Positions 41,052 to 48,548 of a stretch of DNA of 64,000 nt are shown piece by piece. Below the pieces are notes generated by a model that was not told the origin of the DNA, searched no databases, and saw only the letters and a program-made list of their open reading frames with translations. Source of the DNA: Actinobacteria bacterium OK074 (lineage in GTDB: Bacteria; Actinomycetota; Actinomycetes; Streptomycetales; Streptomycetaceae); the NCBI GenBank assembly GCA_001298575.1, contig LJCV01000055.1:62001-126000 (forward strand), written 5' to 3'. The position numbers were made by a program, and so were the translations under genes. How positions within the stretch are numbered: position 1 is the stretch's first letter; the number at the start of each line of letters is the position of its first letter.

Positions 41052-42386
41052 ATGAGGACCGACCCGGAAGCGGACACCCCCGACCTCGACCTCGCCGAAC
41101 TCGTGCGCGCCGACGGCGTCCAGTTCGTCCTGGCCGTCTTCGTCGACCTGACCGGCAAGCCCTGCGCCAAGCTCGTCCCCGCCGAGGCGATCGAGGAACT
41201 CCGGGACGAGGGCGTCGGGTTCGCCGGTTACGCGGTCGGCGCGCTCGGCCAGCAGCCCAGCGACCCGGACGTCATCGCCCGCCCCGACGTCCGCTCGTAC
41301 ACCCCGATACCCTTCGTGAAGCCCGGCCTCGCCCTCGTGCACTGCGACCCCCACGTCAACGGCGCACCCTGGCCGTACGCGCCCCGGGTCATCCTGCGCA
41401 GCCTGCTGGAGAAGGCCGCCGAGCGCGGGCTGTCCCTGTCGGTGGGCGCCGAGGTCGAGTACTTCCTGGTCGACCGCGACGAACACGGCGTCCTCCGCGT
41501 CGCCGACCCCAAGGACACCGCCGACCGGCCCTGTTACGACGCCCGCGGTCTGACCCGGATGTACGACCACCTCACGGCCGTCTCCACCGCGATGAACAGC
41601 CTCGGCTGGGGCAACTACGCCAACGACCACGAGGACGGCAACGGCCAGTTCGAGCAGAACTTCAAGCACGCCGACGCCCTCACCACCGCCGACCGGGTCA
41701 TCACCCTGCGGTACCTGGTCTCCGTGCTCGCCGAACGGCGGGGCATGACCGCCACGTTCATGCCGAAGCCGTTCACCGACCGCACCGGCACCGGCATGCA
41801 CCTGCACATGTCGCTGTGGCGCGGCACCGAACCCGCCTTCCCCGACGCGGCGGACGCGCGCGGCCTGGGCCTGTCGCCGCTGGCGTACTCCTTCGTCGCC
41901 GGACTCGTCGAGCACGCCCGCGGCCTCCAGGCCGTCATCGCGCCGACCGTCAACTCCTACAAGCGCACCGGCGCCGTCTCCACCCGCTCGGGCGCCACCT
42001 GGTCGCCCCGCGTGGCCAGTTACGGCGGCAACGACCGCACCCACTTCATCCGCGTCCCCGACGGCAACCGCATCGAACTGCGCGGCGGCGACGGCGCGGC
42101 CAACCCCTACCTCGCCGCTGCCGCCGCCCTCGCCGCCGGGCTCGACGGGATCGAACGCGGCCTCGACCCGGGCGAACCGGGCGCGGGCGGCAAGGGCCCC
42201 GAACTCCCGCCGACCCTGCTGCACGCCGTCGAGGCGCTCCAGGCCGACGACGTCGTCAGCGGCGCCCTGGACGCGGCCGGACCCGGCGTCAGCGGCTACT
42301 TCGCCGATCTGAAACGGGAGGAGTTCTTCGACTGGCACTCCACCGTGGGTGCCTGGGAGCTGGACCGCTACCTCACCGCGTTCTGA
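41052..42386 (+). CDS. glnT: type III (GlnT) glutamine synthetase-like gamma-glutamyl amide ligase
   Basis: A 444-residue GlnT-family ligase. N-terminal beta-grasp: FVDLTGKPCAKLVPAEAIEEL. Catalytic domain: SVGAEVEYFLVDRD (metal Glu residues), GNGQFEQNFKHADALTTADRV, FMPKPFTDRTGTGMHLHMSLW, and NRIELRGGDGAANPYLAAAAALAAG. The family includes gamma-glutamylmethylamide synthetase (GmaS), which joins glutamate to methylamine. The three glutamate-synthase-like genes that follow mirror the gmaS-mgsABC order of methylamine users, so an amine rather than ammonia is a plausible substrate. GGGAGAGG precedes the ATG. Confidence 0.88.
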   Translation: MRTDPEADTPDLDLAELVRADGVQFVLAVFVDLTGKPCAKLVPAEAIEELRDEGVGFAGYAVGALGQQPSDPDVIARPDVRSYTPIPFVKPGLALVHCDPHVNGAPWPYAPRVILRSLLEKAAERGLSLSVGAEVEYFLVDRDEHGVLRVADPKDTADRPCYDARGLTRMYDHLTAVSTAMNSLGWGNYANDHEDGNGQFEQNFKHADALTTADRVITLRYLVSVLAERRGMTATFMPKPFTDRTGTGMHLHMSLWRGTEPAFPDAADARGLGLSPLAYSFVAGLVEHARGLQAVIAPTVNSYKRTGAVSTRSGATWSPRVASYGGNDRTHFIRVPDGNRIELRGGDGAANPYLAAAAALAAGLDGIERGLDPGEPGAGGKGPELPPTLLHAVEALQADDVVSGALDAAGPGVSGYFADLKREEFFDWHSTVGAWELDRYLTAF

Positions 42387-42397
42387 AGGGACTTGAG

Positions 42398-43273
42398 ATG
42401 TGCGGAATCGTCGGGCTCCATCTGCGGGAGCCCGCCCTCGAACCCCGGCTCGGTGAGCTGCTGACCGCGATGCTGGGCCAGGTCGTCGAGCGCGGCCCCG
42501 ACTCGGCGGGCGTCGCGGTCTACGGCGACCCCCGGCTGTCCCCGCCCGGCCGCGCGGTCGTCTCGCTGCTCGGGGTCACCACCGCCGAGGCCGGGGCGGC
42601 GCTGCCGGGCGCGGTCGCCCTCGCGGCCGACGCCACCACCGTCGTCCACGCGGACCTGCCGGTCGGCGAGCTGCTCGACGCGGTGGCGCGGGAGCTGCCC
42701 ACGGCCACCGTCATCGGCTCCGGCACCGACATGGCCGTCCTCAAGGGCACCGGAAATCCGGTGGAGTTGGCGGAATCCTTCGGCCTCGCCTCGGTCACCG
42801 GCCGGCAGGGCGTGGGCCACACCCGGATGGCCACCGAGTCGGCCGTCACGCCCGAGGGCGCACACCCCTTCTCCGTCGGACCCGGCCAATGCCTGGTGCA
42901 CAACGGGTCGTTCGCCAACCACGCCACCATCCGCCGCGAACTGCGCGCCCAGGGCGTCGCGTTCGACAGCGAGAACGACTCCGAGGTCGGCGCCCGGTTC
43001 GTCGCGCACCAACTCGCGCAGGGCGCCGACCTGGAGAAGGCGCTCAAGCTGCTGTGCGAACGCTTCGACGGCTTCTATACGTTGGTGGTCTCCACCGCCG
43101 ACTCCTTCGCCGTCGTCCGCGACGCCATCGCCTGCAAGCCCGCCCTGGTCGCCGAGACCGACGCGTGGGTCGCGATGGCCTCCGAGTACCGGGCGCTGGA
43201 CGTCCTGCCGGGCATCGAGAACGCCCGCATCTTCGAACCCGAGCCGGAAGAGGTGTACGTATGGCGACGCTGA
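42398..43273 (+). CDS. class II glutamine amidotransferase domain protein (MgsA/GlxB-like)
   Basis: A 291-residue Ntn-type amidotransferase. MCGIVGLHL places the nucleophile Cys at residue 2 after Met removal. RGPDSAGVAVYG, GHTRMATESAVTPEGAHPF (the Arg that binds the substrate carboxylate) and LVHNGSFANHATIRREL (the NG motif) complete the glutaminase site. It is the stand-alone version of the first domain of glutamate synthase and in N-methylglutamate synthase it releases amine from the gamma-glutamyl amide. It starts 11 bases after the GlnT gene and overlaps the next gene by 13 bases. Confidence 0.9.
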   Translation: MCGIVGLHLREPALEPRLGELLTAMLGQVVERGPDSAGVAVYGDPRLSPPGRAVVSLLGVTTAEAGAALPGAVALAADATTVVHADLPVGELLDAVARELPTATVIGSGTDMAVLKGTGNPVELAESFGLASVTGRQGVGHTRMATESAVTPEGAHPFSVGPGQCLVHNGSFANHATIRRELRAQGVAFDSENDSEVGARFVAHQLAQGADLEKALKLLCERFDGFYTLVVSTADSFAVVRDAIACKPALVAETDAWVAMASEYRALDVLPGIENARIFEPEPEEVYVWRR

Positions 43274-43935
43274 TCGACCTCGCCGAGACCCCGGTGCGGG
43301 AGCTGAACCAGGCCCTGCACACCGGCCCGGCGACCTCCTGGCGCGTCCTCAACCCGCGCGGCGCGCACGCCGTGGCCTGCGGTATCCGCGAGGACGCCAC
43401 CGTCGACGTCGAGGGCCATGTCGGCTACTACTGCGCCGGCATGAACCAGCGCGCCACGGTCACCGTCCACGGCAACGCGGGCACGGGGGTCGCCGAGAAC
43501 ATGATGTCCGGCACGGTCCGCGTGCGCGGCAACGCCTCCCAGTCCGCGGGCGCCACCGCCCACGGCGGCCTGCTGGTCATCGACGGCGACGCGTCCGCGC
43601 GCTGTGGGATCTCCATGAAGGGCGTGGACATCGTCGTCGGCGGCAACGTCGGCCACATGAGCGCGTTCATGGGGCAGGCGGGGCGGCTGGTCGTGTGCGG
43701 CGACGCGGGCGACGCGCTGGGCGACTCCCTCTACGAGGCCCGGATCTACGTCCGCGGGACGGTGAAGTCGCTGGGCGCGGACTGCGTGGAGAAGGAGATG
43801 CGGGGGGAGCACTTGGCCGAGCTGGCGGAGCTGCTCAAGGCGGCGGAACGGGACGAGGATCCGGCGGACTTCCGACGGTACGGGTCCGCTCGTGCGCTGT
43901 ATCACTTCAAGGTCGACAACTCGGCTTCGTACTAG
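43261..43935 (+). CDS. glutamate synthase GXGXG domain protein (MgsB/GlxC-like)
   Basis: A 224-residue stand-alone version of the C-terminal right-handed beta-helix of glutamate synthase. The repeated glycine ladder is visible: VEGHVGYYCAGMNQ, VHGNAGTGVAENMMSG, VRGNASQSAGATAHGG, VDIVVGGNVGHMSAFMGQAGR and GDAGDALGDSLYEA, about one turn per 20 residues. It has no catalytic residues and is expected to bridge the amidotransferase and FMN subunits. It ends before a repeat-containing gap. Confidence 0.9.
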   Translation: MATLIDLAETPVRELNQALHTGPATSWRVLNPRGAHAVACGIREDATVDVEGHVGYYCAGMNQRATVTVHGNAGTGVAENMMSGTVRVRGNASQSAGATAHGGLLVIDGDASARCGISMKGVDIVVGGNVGHMSAFMGQAGRLVVCGDAGDALGDSLYEARIYVRGTVKSLGADCVEKEMRGEHLAELAELLKAAERDEDPADFRRYGSARALYHFKVDNSASY

Positions 43936-43958
43936 CTCAGTTGAGGGCTGTTCCTAGT

Positions 43959-44037
43959 CTGCGGGCCGTCTGTGGCTGGTCGCGCCCACGCGGCGGAGCC
44001 GCAAAATGTGACAGCCCCGCGCCCCTATCGGGGCGCG
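43959..44037. repeat. interspersed Streptomyces-type intergenic repeat, copy 2
   Basis: Second copy of the 79-base element at 35101-35179, same orientation. Both dyads are kept, the second with ATC instead of TAAA in the loop region. It interrupts the otherwise tightly packed glutamate-synthase-like operon between the GXGXG and FMN genes. Confidence 0.8.
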
Positions 44038-44069
44038 ACACCTCACTCAAGTTGAGAGGACCTGTACCG

Positions 44070-45389
44070 GTGGAACCCGCATCCCACGGCCTGCGCGAGT
44101 CGGCGACCTTCGACCGTGCGACCATCCATGCCATCCAGCGTGCCGCCGAGACCGGCATCTACGACATCCGCGGCTGGGGCGCCAAGCGCAAACTGCCGCA
44201 CTTCGACGACCTGTTGCTGCTCGGGGCCTCCATGTCCCGCTATCCGCTGGAGGGTTACCGCGAGCGGTGCGACACGGACGTCGTCCTCGGCACCCGGCAC
44301 GCCAAGAACCCGCTGCGGCTCGCCACCCCGGTCACCATCGCGGGCATGAGCTTCGGCGCGCTGTCCGCGCAGGCCAAGGAGGCACTGGGCAGGGGCGCTT
44401 CGGAGGCGGGCACCTCCACCACCACCGGCGACGGCGGCATGACCCCCGAGGAGCGCGGCCACTCCAAGCACCTCGTCCACCAGTACCTGCCGTCCCGCTA
44501 CGGCATGAACCCCGACGACCTGCGTGCCGCCGACGCCATCGAGGTCGTCCTCGGGCAGGGCGCCAAGCCCGGCGGTGGCGGCATGCTGCTCGGCCAGAAG
44601 ATCACCGAACGGGTCGCGGGCATGCGGACGTTGCCCGTCGGCATCGACCAGCGCAGCGCCTGCCGCCACCCCGACTGGACCGGCCCCGACGACCTCGCCA
44701 TCAAGATCCTCGAACTGCGCGAGATCACCGACTGGGAGAAGCCGGTCTACGTCAAGGTCGGCGCCACCCGCACCTATTACGACGTGAAACTGGCTGTGCA
44801 CGCGGGCGCGGACGTGGTCGTGGTGGACGGCATGCAGGGCGGCACCGCCGCCACCCAGGACGTGTTCATCGAGCACGTCGGCATCCCCACCCTCGCCGCG
44901 CTGCCCCAAGCCGTCCAGGCGCTCCAGGAGCTGGGCGTCCACCGCGAGGTGCAGCTGGTCGTCTCCGGCGGCATCCGCTCCGGCGCCGACATGGCCAAGG
45001 CCCTCGCCCTCGGGGCGGACGCGGTCGCCATTGGCACGGCGGCGCTGATCGCGCTCGGCGACAACCACCCCAAGTACGACGCCCAGTACCGCGAACTCGG
45101 CTCCGCCGCGGGCTACTTCGACGACTACCAGGACGGCCGCGACCCGGCCGGCATCTCCACCCAGGACGAGGAACTCGCCGCCCGCCTCGACCCCGTCGAC
45201 GCCGGCCGCCGCCTCGCCAACTTCCTGCGGGTGATGACCATGGAGGCCCAGACCCTCGCCCGCGCCTGCGGCAAGGCCCACCTCCTGCACCTCGAACCCG
45301 AGGATTTGGTCGCCCTCACCATCGAGTCCGCCGCCATGGCCCGCGTCCCGCTCGCCGGCACGAGCTGGATCCCCGGGACGGGTCTGTGA
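44070..45389 (+). CDS. FMN-binding glutamate synthase domain protein (MgsC/GlxD-like)
   Basis: A 439-residue stand-alone version of the FMN/synthase domain of glutamate synthase alpha. FMN and 2-oxoglutarate sites: TPVTIAGMSFGALSAQAKEALGRGA, GDGGMTPEERGHS, VLGQGAKPGGGGMLLGQKI, VVVDGMQGGTAATQDVF, VVSGGIRSGADMAKALALGADAVAIGTAALIALG. It combines the amine released by the amidotransferase with 2-oxoglutarate, forming glutamate or N-alkylglutamate. GTG 44070 is preceded by GAGAGGA. The stop overlaps the flavoprotein start (GTGA). Confidence 0.92.
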   Translation: MEPASHGLRESATFDRATIHAIQRAAETGIYDIRGWGAKRKLPHFDDLLLLGASMSRYPLEGYRERCDTDVVLGTRHAKNPLRLATPVTIAGMSFGALSAQAKEALGRGASEAGTSTTTGDGGMTPEERGHSKHLVHQYLPSRYGMNPDDLRAADAIEVVLGQGAKPGGGGMLLGQKITERVAGMRTLPVGIDQRSACRHPDWTGPDDLAIKILELREITDWEKPVYVKVGATRTYYDVKLAVHAGADVVVVDGMQGGTAATQDVFIEHVGIPTLAALPQAVQALQELGVHREVQLVVSGGIRSGADMAKALALGADAVAIGTAALIALGDNHPKYDAQYRELGSAAGYFDDYQDGRDPAGISTQDEELAARLDPVDAGRRLANFLRVMTMEAQTLARACGKAHLLHLEPEDLVALTIESAAMARVPLAGTSWIPGTGL

Positions 45390-46480
45390 TCGCCGTCGTC
45401 GGTGCCGGGCTGATGGGCGCCGCCACCGCCTGGCAGCTGGCCCGGCGCGGCCACGAGGTCACCCTCGTCGAGGCGTACGACATCGGTCACCGGAACGGGA
45501 GTTCGCACGGCAGCTCGCGGATCTTCCGGCGCGCCTACGCCGACCCCTTCTACGTAGGGCTGACCGGGCAGGCGTACGAGCGGTGGCGGGAGCTGGAGGA
45601 GGACGCTTCAACTCCCTTGCTGCGCACGACCGGTGGGCTCGACCTGGGGGAGGGGCGCGACCCGGAGGCGCTGGCCGGGCTGCTGAAGGCGGCTGCGGTG
45701 CCGTGCGAACTCCTCAGCGCCGACGCGGCCGTTGAGCGCTGGCCGCACATCCGCTTCGACGGGCCGGTGCTGTACCACCCGGACGCGGGCGTGGTCGACG
45801 CCGACGCGACCGTCGCGGCCTGTGTGCGACGGGCCGCCGGGCTGGGGGCCGAGGTCGTCACCGGGAGCCGGGTCACCGCGATCGACGTGACCGACGGACC
45901 GGGCAAGGCCGTTGTGCGCACCGACGACGGGCGCGAGATCGTCGCCGACGCGGTCGTCGTCGCGGCCGGTGCCTGGCTGCCCGACCTGCAACTGCCGTTC
46001 GCGCTGCCTCCGTTGCGGGTGACACAGCAGCAGGTGTTCCACTTCCGGCAGCGGGACCCGGAGGTCGCGTGGCCGATCCTCGTCTCCAAGGACCGGGCGA
46101 TGCAGGTCTTCGGACTGCCCTCCGGCAGCGACGGCGGTCCGCTGCCCGCGGTCAAGGTCGCCGAGCACGACCGCGGCACACCCACCACGGCCCGTACCCG
46201 CAGCGGCGCCCCCGACCCGGCCTCGCGCGAACGGATCCGCGGCTTCGTGCGCACGCGGCTGCCGGGACTCGACCCGGACCCCGTGGCCGAGGCCACCTGC
46301 CTCTACACGACCACCCCCGACGACGACTTCGTCCTCGACCGGCACGGCCCGCTGGTCGTCGCCTCGCCGTGCTCGGGCCACGGCGCCAAGTTCGCCCCGC
46401 TCATCGGGGCCATGGCGGCCGACCTCGCGACCGGCCGCACCGAACCCCACCCCCGCTTCCGCGCGCACCGCGCGGGCTAG
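45386..46480 (+). CDS. sarcosine oxidase / N-methyl amino acid oxidase-like FAD enzyme
   Basis: A 364-residue monomeric-sarcosine-oxidase-like flavoprotein. FAD start IAVVGAGLMGAATAWQLARRGHEVTLVEAYD, then GSSHGSSRIFRRAY. The Cys in EATCLYTTTPDDDFVLDRHG is in the place that covalently binds FAD in sarcosine oxidase, and the end is VVASPCSGHGAKFAPLIG. It oxidises N-methyl or secondary amino acids to an aldehyde, the amino acid and H2O2. Coupled to the synthase genes, it is placed to oxidise their N-alkylglutamate product, taking the role of the N-methylglutamate dehydrogenase of methylotrophs. That assignment is inference. Confidence 0.88.
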   Translation: MIAVVGAGLMGAATAWQLARRGHEVTLVEAYDIGHRNGSSHGSSRIFRRAYADPFYVGLTGQAYERWRELEEDASTPLLRTTGGLDLGEGRDPEALAGLLKAAAVPCELLSADAAVERWPHIRFDGPVLYHPDAGVVDADATVAACVRRAAGLGAEVVTGSRVTAIDVTDGPGKAVVRTDDGREIVADAVVVAAGAWLPDLQLPFALPPLRVTQQQVFHFRQRDPEVAWPILVSKDRAMQVFGLPSGSDGGPLPAVKVAEHDRGTPTTARTRSGAPDPASRERIRGFVRTRLPGLDPDPVAEATCLYTTTPDDDFVLDRHGPLVVASPCSGHGAKFAPLIGAMAADLATGRTEPHPRFRAHRAG

Positions 46481-46489
46481 GATGCGCCG

Positions 46490-47146
46490 GTGACCGAGCG
46501 CGACGACCAGCCAGACCAGCCGAAGGACCAGCCGGACGAACGGCCGGAGAACTCCGCCGACTTCGACGACAAGGCGCTGGAGCGCGTCATCGCCGTCCGG
46601 GCCCGCGAGTACCGGCAGGCCGCCGGTGCCTCCGTCGGCGAGATGGCACAACGCGTCGGCATCTCCAAGGCCATGCTGTCGAAGATCGAGAACGCCCAGA
46701 CCGCGTGCAGCCTCACCACGCTCTCCCGCCTCGCCCGCGGCCTCGACGTCCCCGTGACCGCCCTCTTCCGCGGCCTGGACGACGAACGCGAGGCGGTCTA
46801 CGTCCCCGCCGGGCACGGCGCCCGAATCGTCCGCCGCGGTACGGGAGTCGGCCACGAGTACGCCCAACTCGGCTCGCTGCGGGGCGCGCACAAGCGCATG
46901 GACGCCCTGCTGGTCACCCTCACCGAGTCCAGCGAGGTCTTCCCGCTCTTCCAGCACGCGGGCACCGAGATCATCTACATGCTGGAGGGCGTGATGATCT
47001 ACGGCCACGGCAGGTCCAGTTACACCCTGCGTCCGGGCGACGCCCTCCAGTTCGACGGCGAGGCCCCGCACGGACCGGAACGGCTGGTCGAACTCCCCAT
47101 CCGCTTCCTGACGGTGACGGCGTTCGGCGACAGCCCGCAACACTGA
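46490..47146 (+). CDS. XRE-family regulator with C-terminal cupin domain
   Basis: A 218-residue regulator. After an acidic disordered head of about 27 residues comes the XRE helix-turn-helix (GASVGEMAQRVGISKAMLSKIENAQTACSLTTLSRLARGLDVPV in outline, residues about 45-88). The cupin sensor (HAGTEIIYMLEGVMIYGHGRSSYTLRPGDALQFDGEAPHGPE in outline) ends the protein. GTG 46490 lies 9 bases after the flavoprotein stop, so it is probably the last gene of that operon. Such proteins usually sense small amines, amino acids or sugars and control their neighbours. Confidence 0.92.
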   Translation: MTERDDQPDQPKDQPDERPENSADFDDKALERVIAVRAREYRQAAGASVGEMAQRVGISKAMLSKIENAQTACSLTTLSRLARGLDVPVTALFRGLDDEREAVYVPAGHGARIVRRGTGVGHEYAQLGSLRGAHKRMDALLVTLTESSEVFPLFQHAGTEIIYMLEGVMIYGHGRSSYTLRPGDALQFDGEAPHGPERLVELPIRFLTVTAFGDSPQH

Positions 47147-47204
47147 AACCCGGCTTTAATCAGCCATGAGAGTGTCCTGTAACGCACGATGGGTCTACTG
47201 CGGT

Positions 47205-47217
47205 GAAACGAAGTTTC
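47205..47217. promoter_or_regulatory. short palindrome upstream of the Amt gene
   Basis: GAAACGAAGTTTC: perfect 5-base arms around GAA, 32 bases before ATG 47249. A GTAAC half-site lies at 47179-47183. The elements resemble GlnR half-sites, but not at the standard 6-base spacing. Confidence 0.4.
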
Positions 47218-47248
47218 CCTTTGTTGAACCTCTCCGCGGAGCGTGCGC

Positions 47249-48538
47249 ATGGACACCGGAAGTACCGCTTGGATGCTCGCGAGTACGGCACTCGTCTGTC
47301 TGATGGTGCCGGGACTGGCCCTCTTCTACGGTGGCATGGTCGCCGCCAAGAGCGTCCTCAACATGATCATGATGACGTTCGGGGCGGTCGCCCTCGTCGG
47401 CTGCATCTGGGTCGTCTACGGCTTCTCGGCCGCGTTCGGCGACTCCATCGGCGGCGCCGGAATCCTCGGCGACGTCACCGAGTACTTCGGCATGAGCGGC
47501 GTGATCACCGACGACCCGAAGGCCGTCGTCCCGCTGTCCGTCTTCGCCGCGTTCCAGGCGCTGTTCGCGGCCCTCACCGCCGCCCTGATCTGCGGCGCGA
47601 TCTCCGACCGCATCAAGTTCGGCGCCTGGATGGTCTTCACCGGGATCTGGGTCACGCTGGTCTATCTCCCCGTCGCGCACTGGGTGTTCGCCTTCGACGG
47701 CAAGGGCGTCACCGGCGGCTGGATCGTCAACAAGCTCGGCGCGATCGACTACGCGGGCGGTACGGCCGTGCACATCAACTCCGGTGCCGCCGCCCTGGCC
47801 GTGATCCTCGTCCTGGGCAAGCGCATCGGCTGGCAGAAGGCGGGCGGCACGGAACGGCCGCACAACCTGCCCCTGGTGATGCTGGGCGCGGGCCTGCTGT
47901 GGTTCGGCTGGTTCGGCTTCAACGGCGGCTCGGCGTTGACCTCTTCGAACGCCGCCTCCGTCGTCGTCCTCAACACCTTCACCGCCACCTGCTCCGCGAT
48001 GCTCGGCTGGCTCGTCGTCGAGAAGGTCAGAGACGGCCACGCCACCACCCTGGGCGCCGCGTCCGGCGCAATCGCCGGACTCGTGGCGATCACCCCGTCC
48101 TGCGGCGCCGTCTCCCCGATGGGCGCGCTGCTGCTCGGCGCGATCGGCGGCGCGGTGTGCGCGCTCGCCGTCGGCCTCAAGTACCGCCTCGGGTACGACG
48201 ACTCGCTCGACGTCGTCGGCATCCATCTCGTCGGCGGCCTCACCGGAACGCTGCTCGTGGGCATCCTGGCCACCTCCGACGCCCCCAACGGCGTCGACGG
48301 CCTGCTCTACGGCGGCGGCTTCTCCCTCCTCGGCAAGCAGGCCGTCGGCGCCTTCGCCGTCCTGCTGTACTCCTTCGCCGTCACCTGGGTCATCGCCAAG
48401 GCGCTCGACAAGACGATGGGGCTGCGGGTGCGCCCCGAGGTCGAACAGGGCGGCGTCGACGTCCACTTGCACAAGGAGAGCGCGTACGACCTCGCCCACC
48501 CGTCGGCCTCGGACCTGGTGCCCGAGCCCGCGGGCTGA
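47249..48538 (+). CDS. amt: Amt/MEP/Rh family ammonium transporter
   Basis: A 429-residue, 11-helix channel protein. Signature MVPGLALFYGGMVAAKSVLNM in helix 1, the twin pore histidines in AVHINSGAAALAV (about residue 173) and VVGIHLVGGLTGTLL (about 328), and FGWFGFNGGSAL. It conducts ammonium (or methylammonium) into the cell. ATG 47249 chosen; GTG 6 bases upstream is possible. No PII (GlnK) gene follows, unlike the main amtB-glnK-glnD operon of streptomycetes, so this is probably a second Amt serving the amine locus. It converges with the E1beta-E2 gene with 10 bases between stops. Confidence 0.95.
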   Translation: MDTGSTAWMLASTALVCLMVPGLALFYGGMVAAKSVLNMIMMTFGAVALVGCIWVVYGFSAAFGDSIGGAGILGDVTEYFGMSGVITDDPKAVVPLSVFAAFQALFAALTAALICGAISDRIKFGAWMVFTGIWVTLVYLPVAHWVFAFDGKGVTGGWIVNKLGAIDYAGGTAVHINSGAAALAVILVLGKRIGWQKAGGTERPHNLPLVMLGAGLLWFGWFGFNGGSALTSSNAASVVVLNTFTATCSAMLGWLVVEKVRDGHATTLGAASGAIAGLVAITPSCGAVSPMGALLLGAIGGAVCALAVGLKYRLGYDDSLDVVGIHLVGGLTGTLLVGILATSDAPNGVDGLLYGGGFSLLGKQAVGAFAVLLYSFAVTWVIAKALDKTMGLRVRPEVEQGGVDVHLHKESAYDLAHPSASDLVPEPAG

Positions 48539-48548
48539 GCAACCGGGC

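Noticed and set aside
47179..47217. A canonical GlnR box before the Amt gene.
   Set aside because: GTAAC and GAAAC half-sites occur but 21 bases apart, not at the 6-base spacing; kept only as a weak palindrome.
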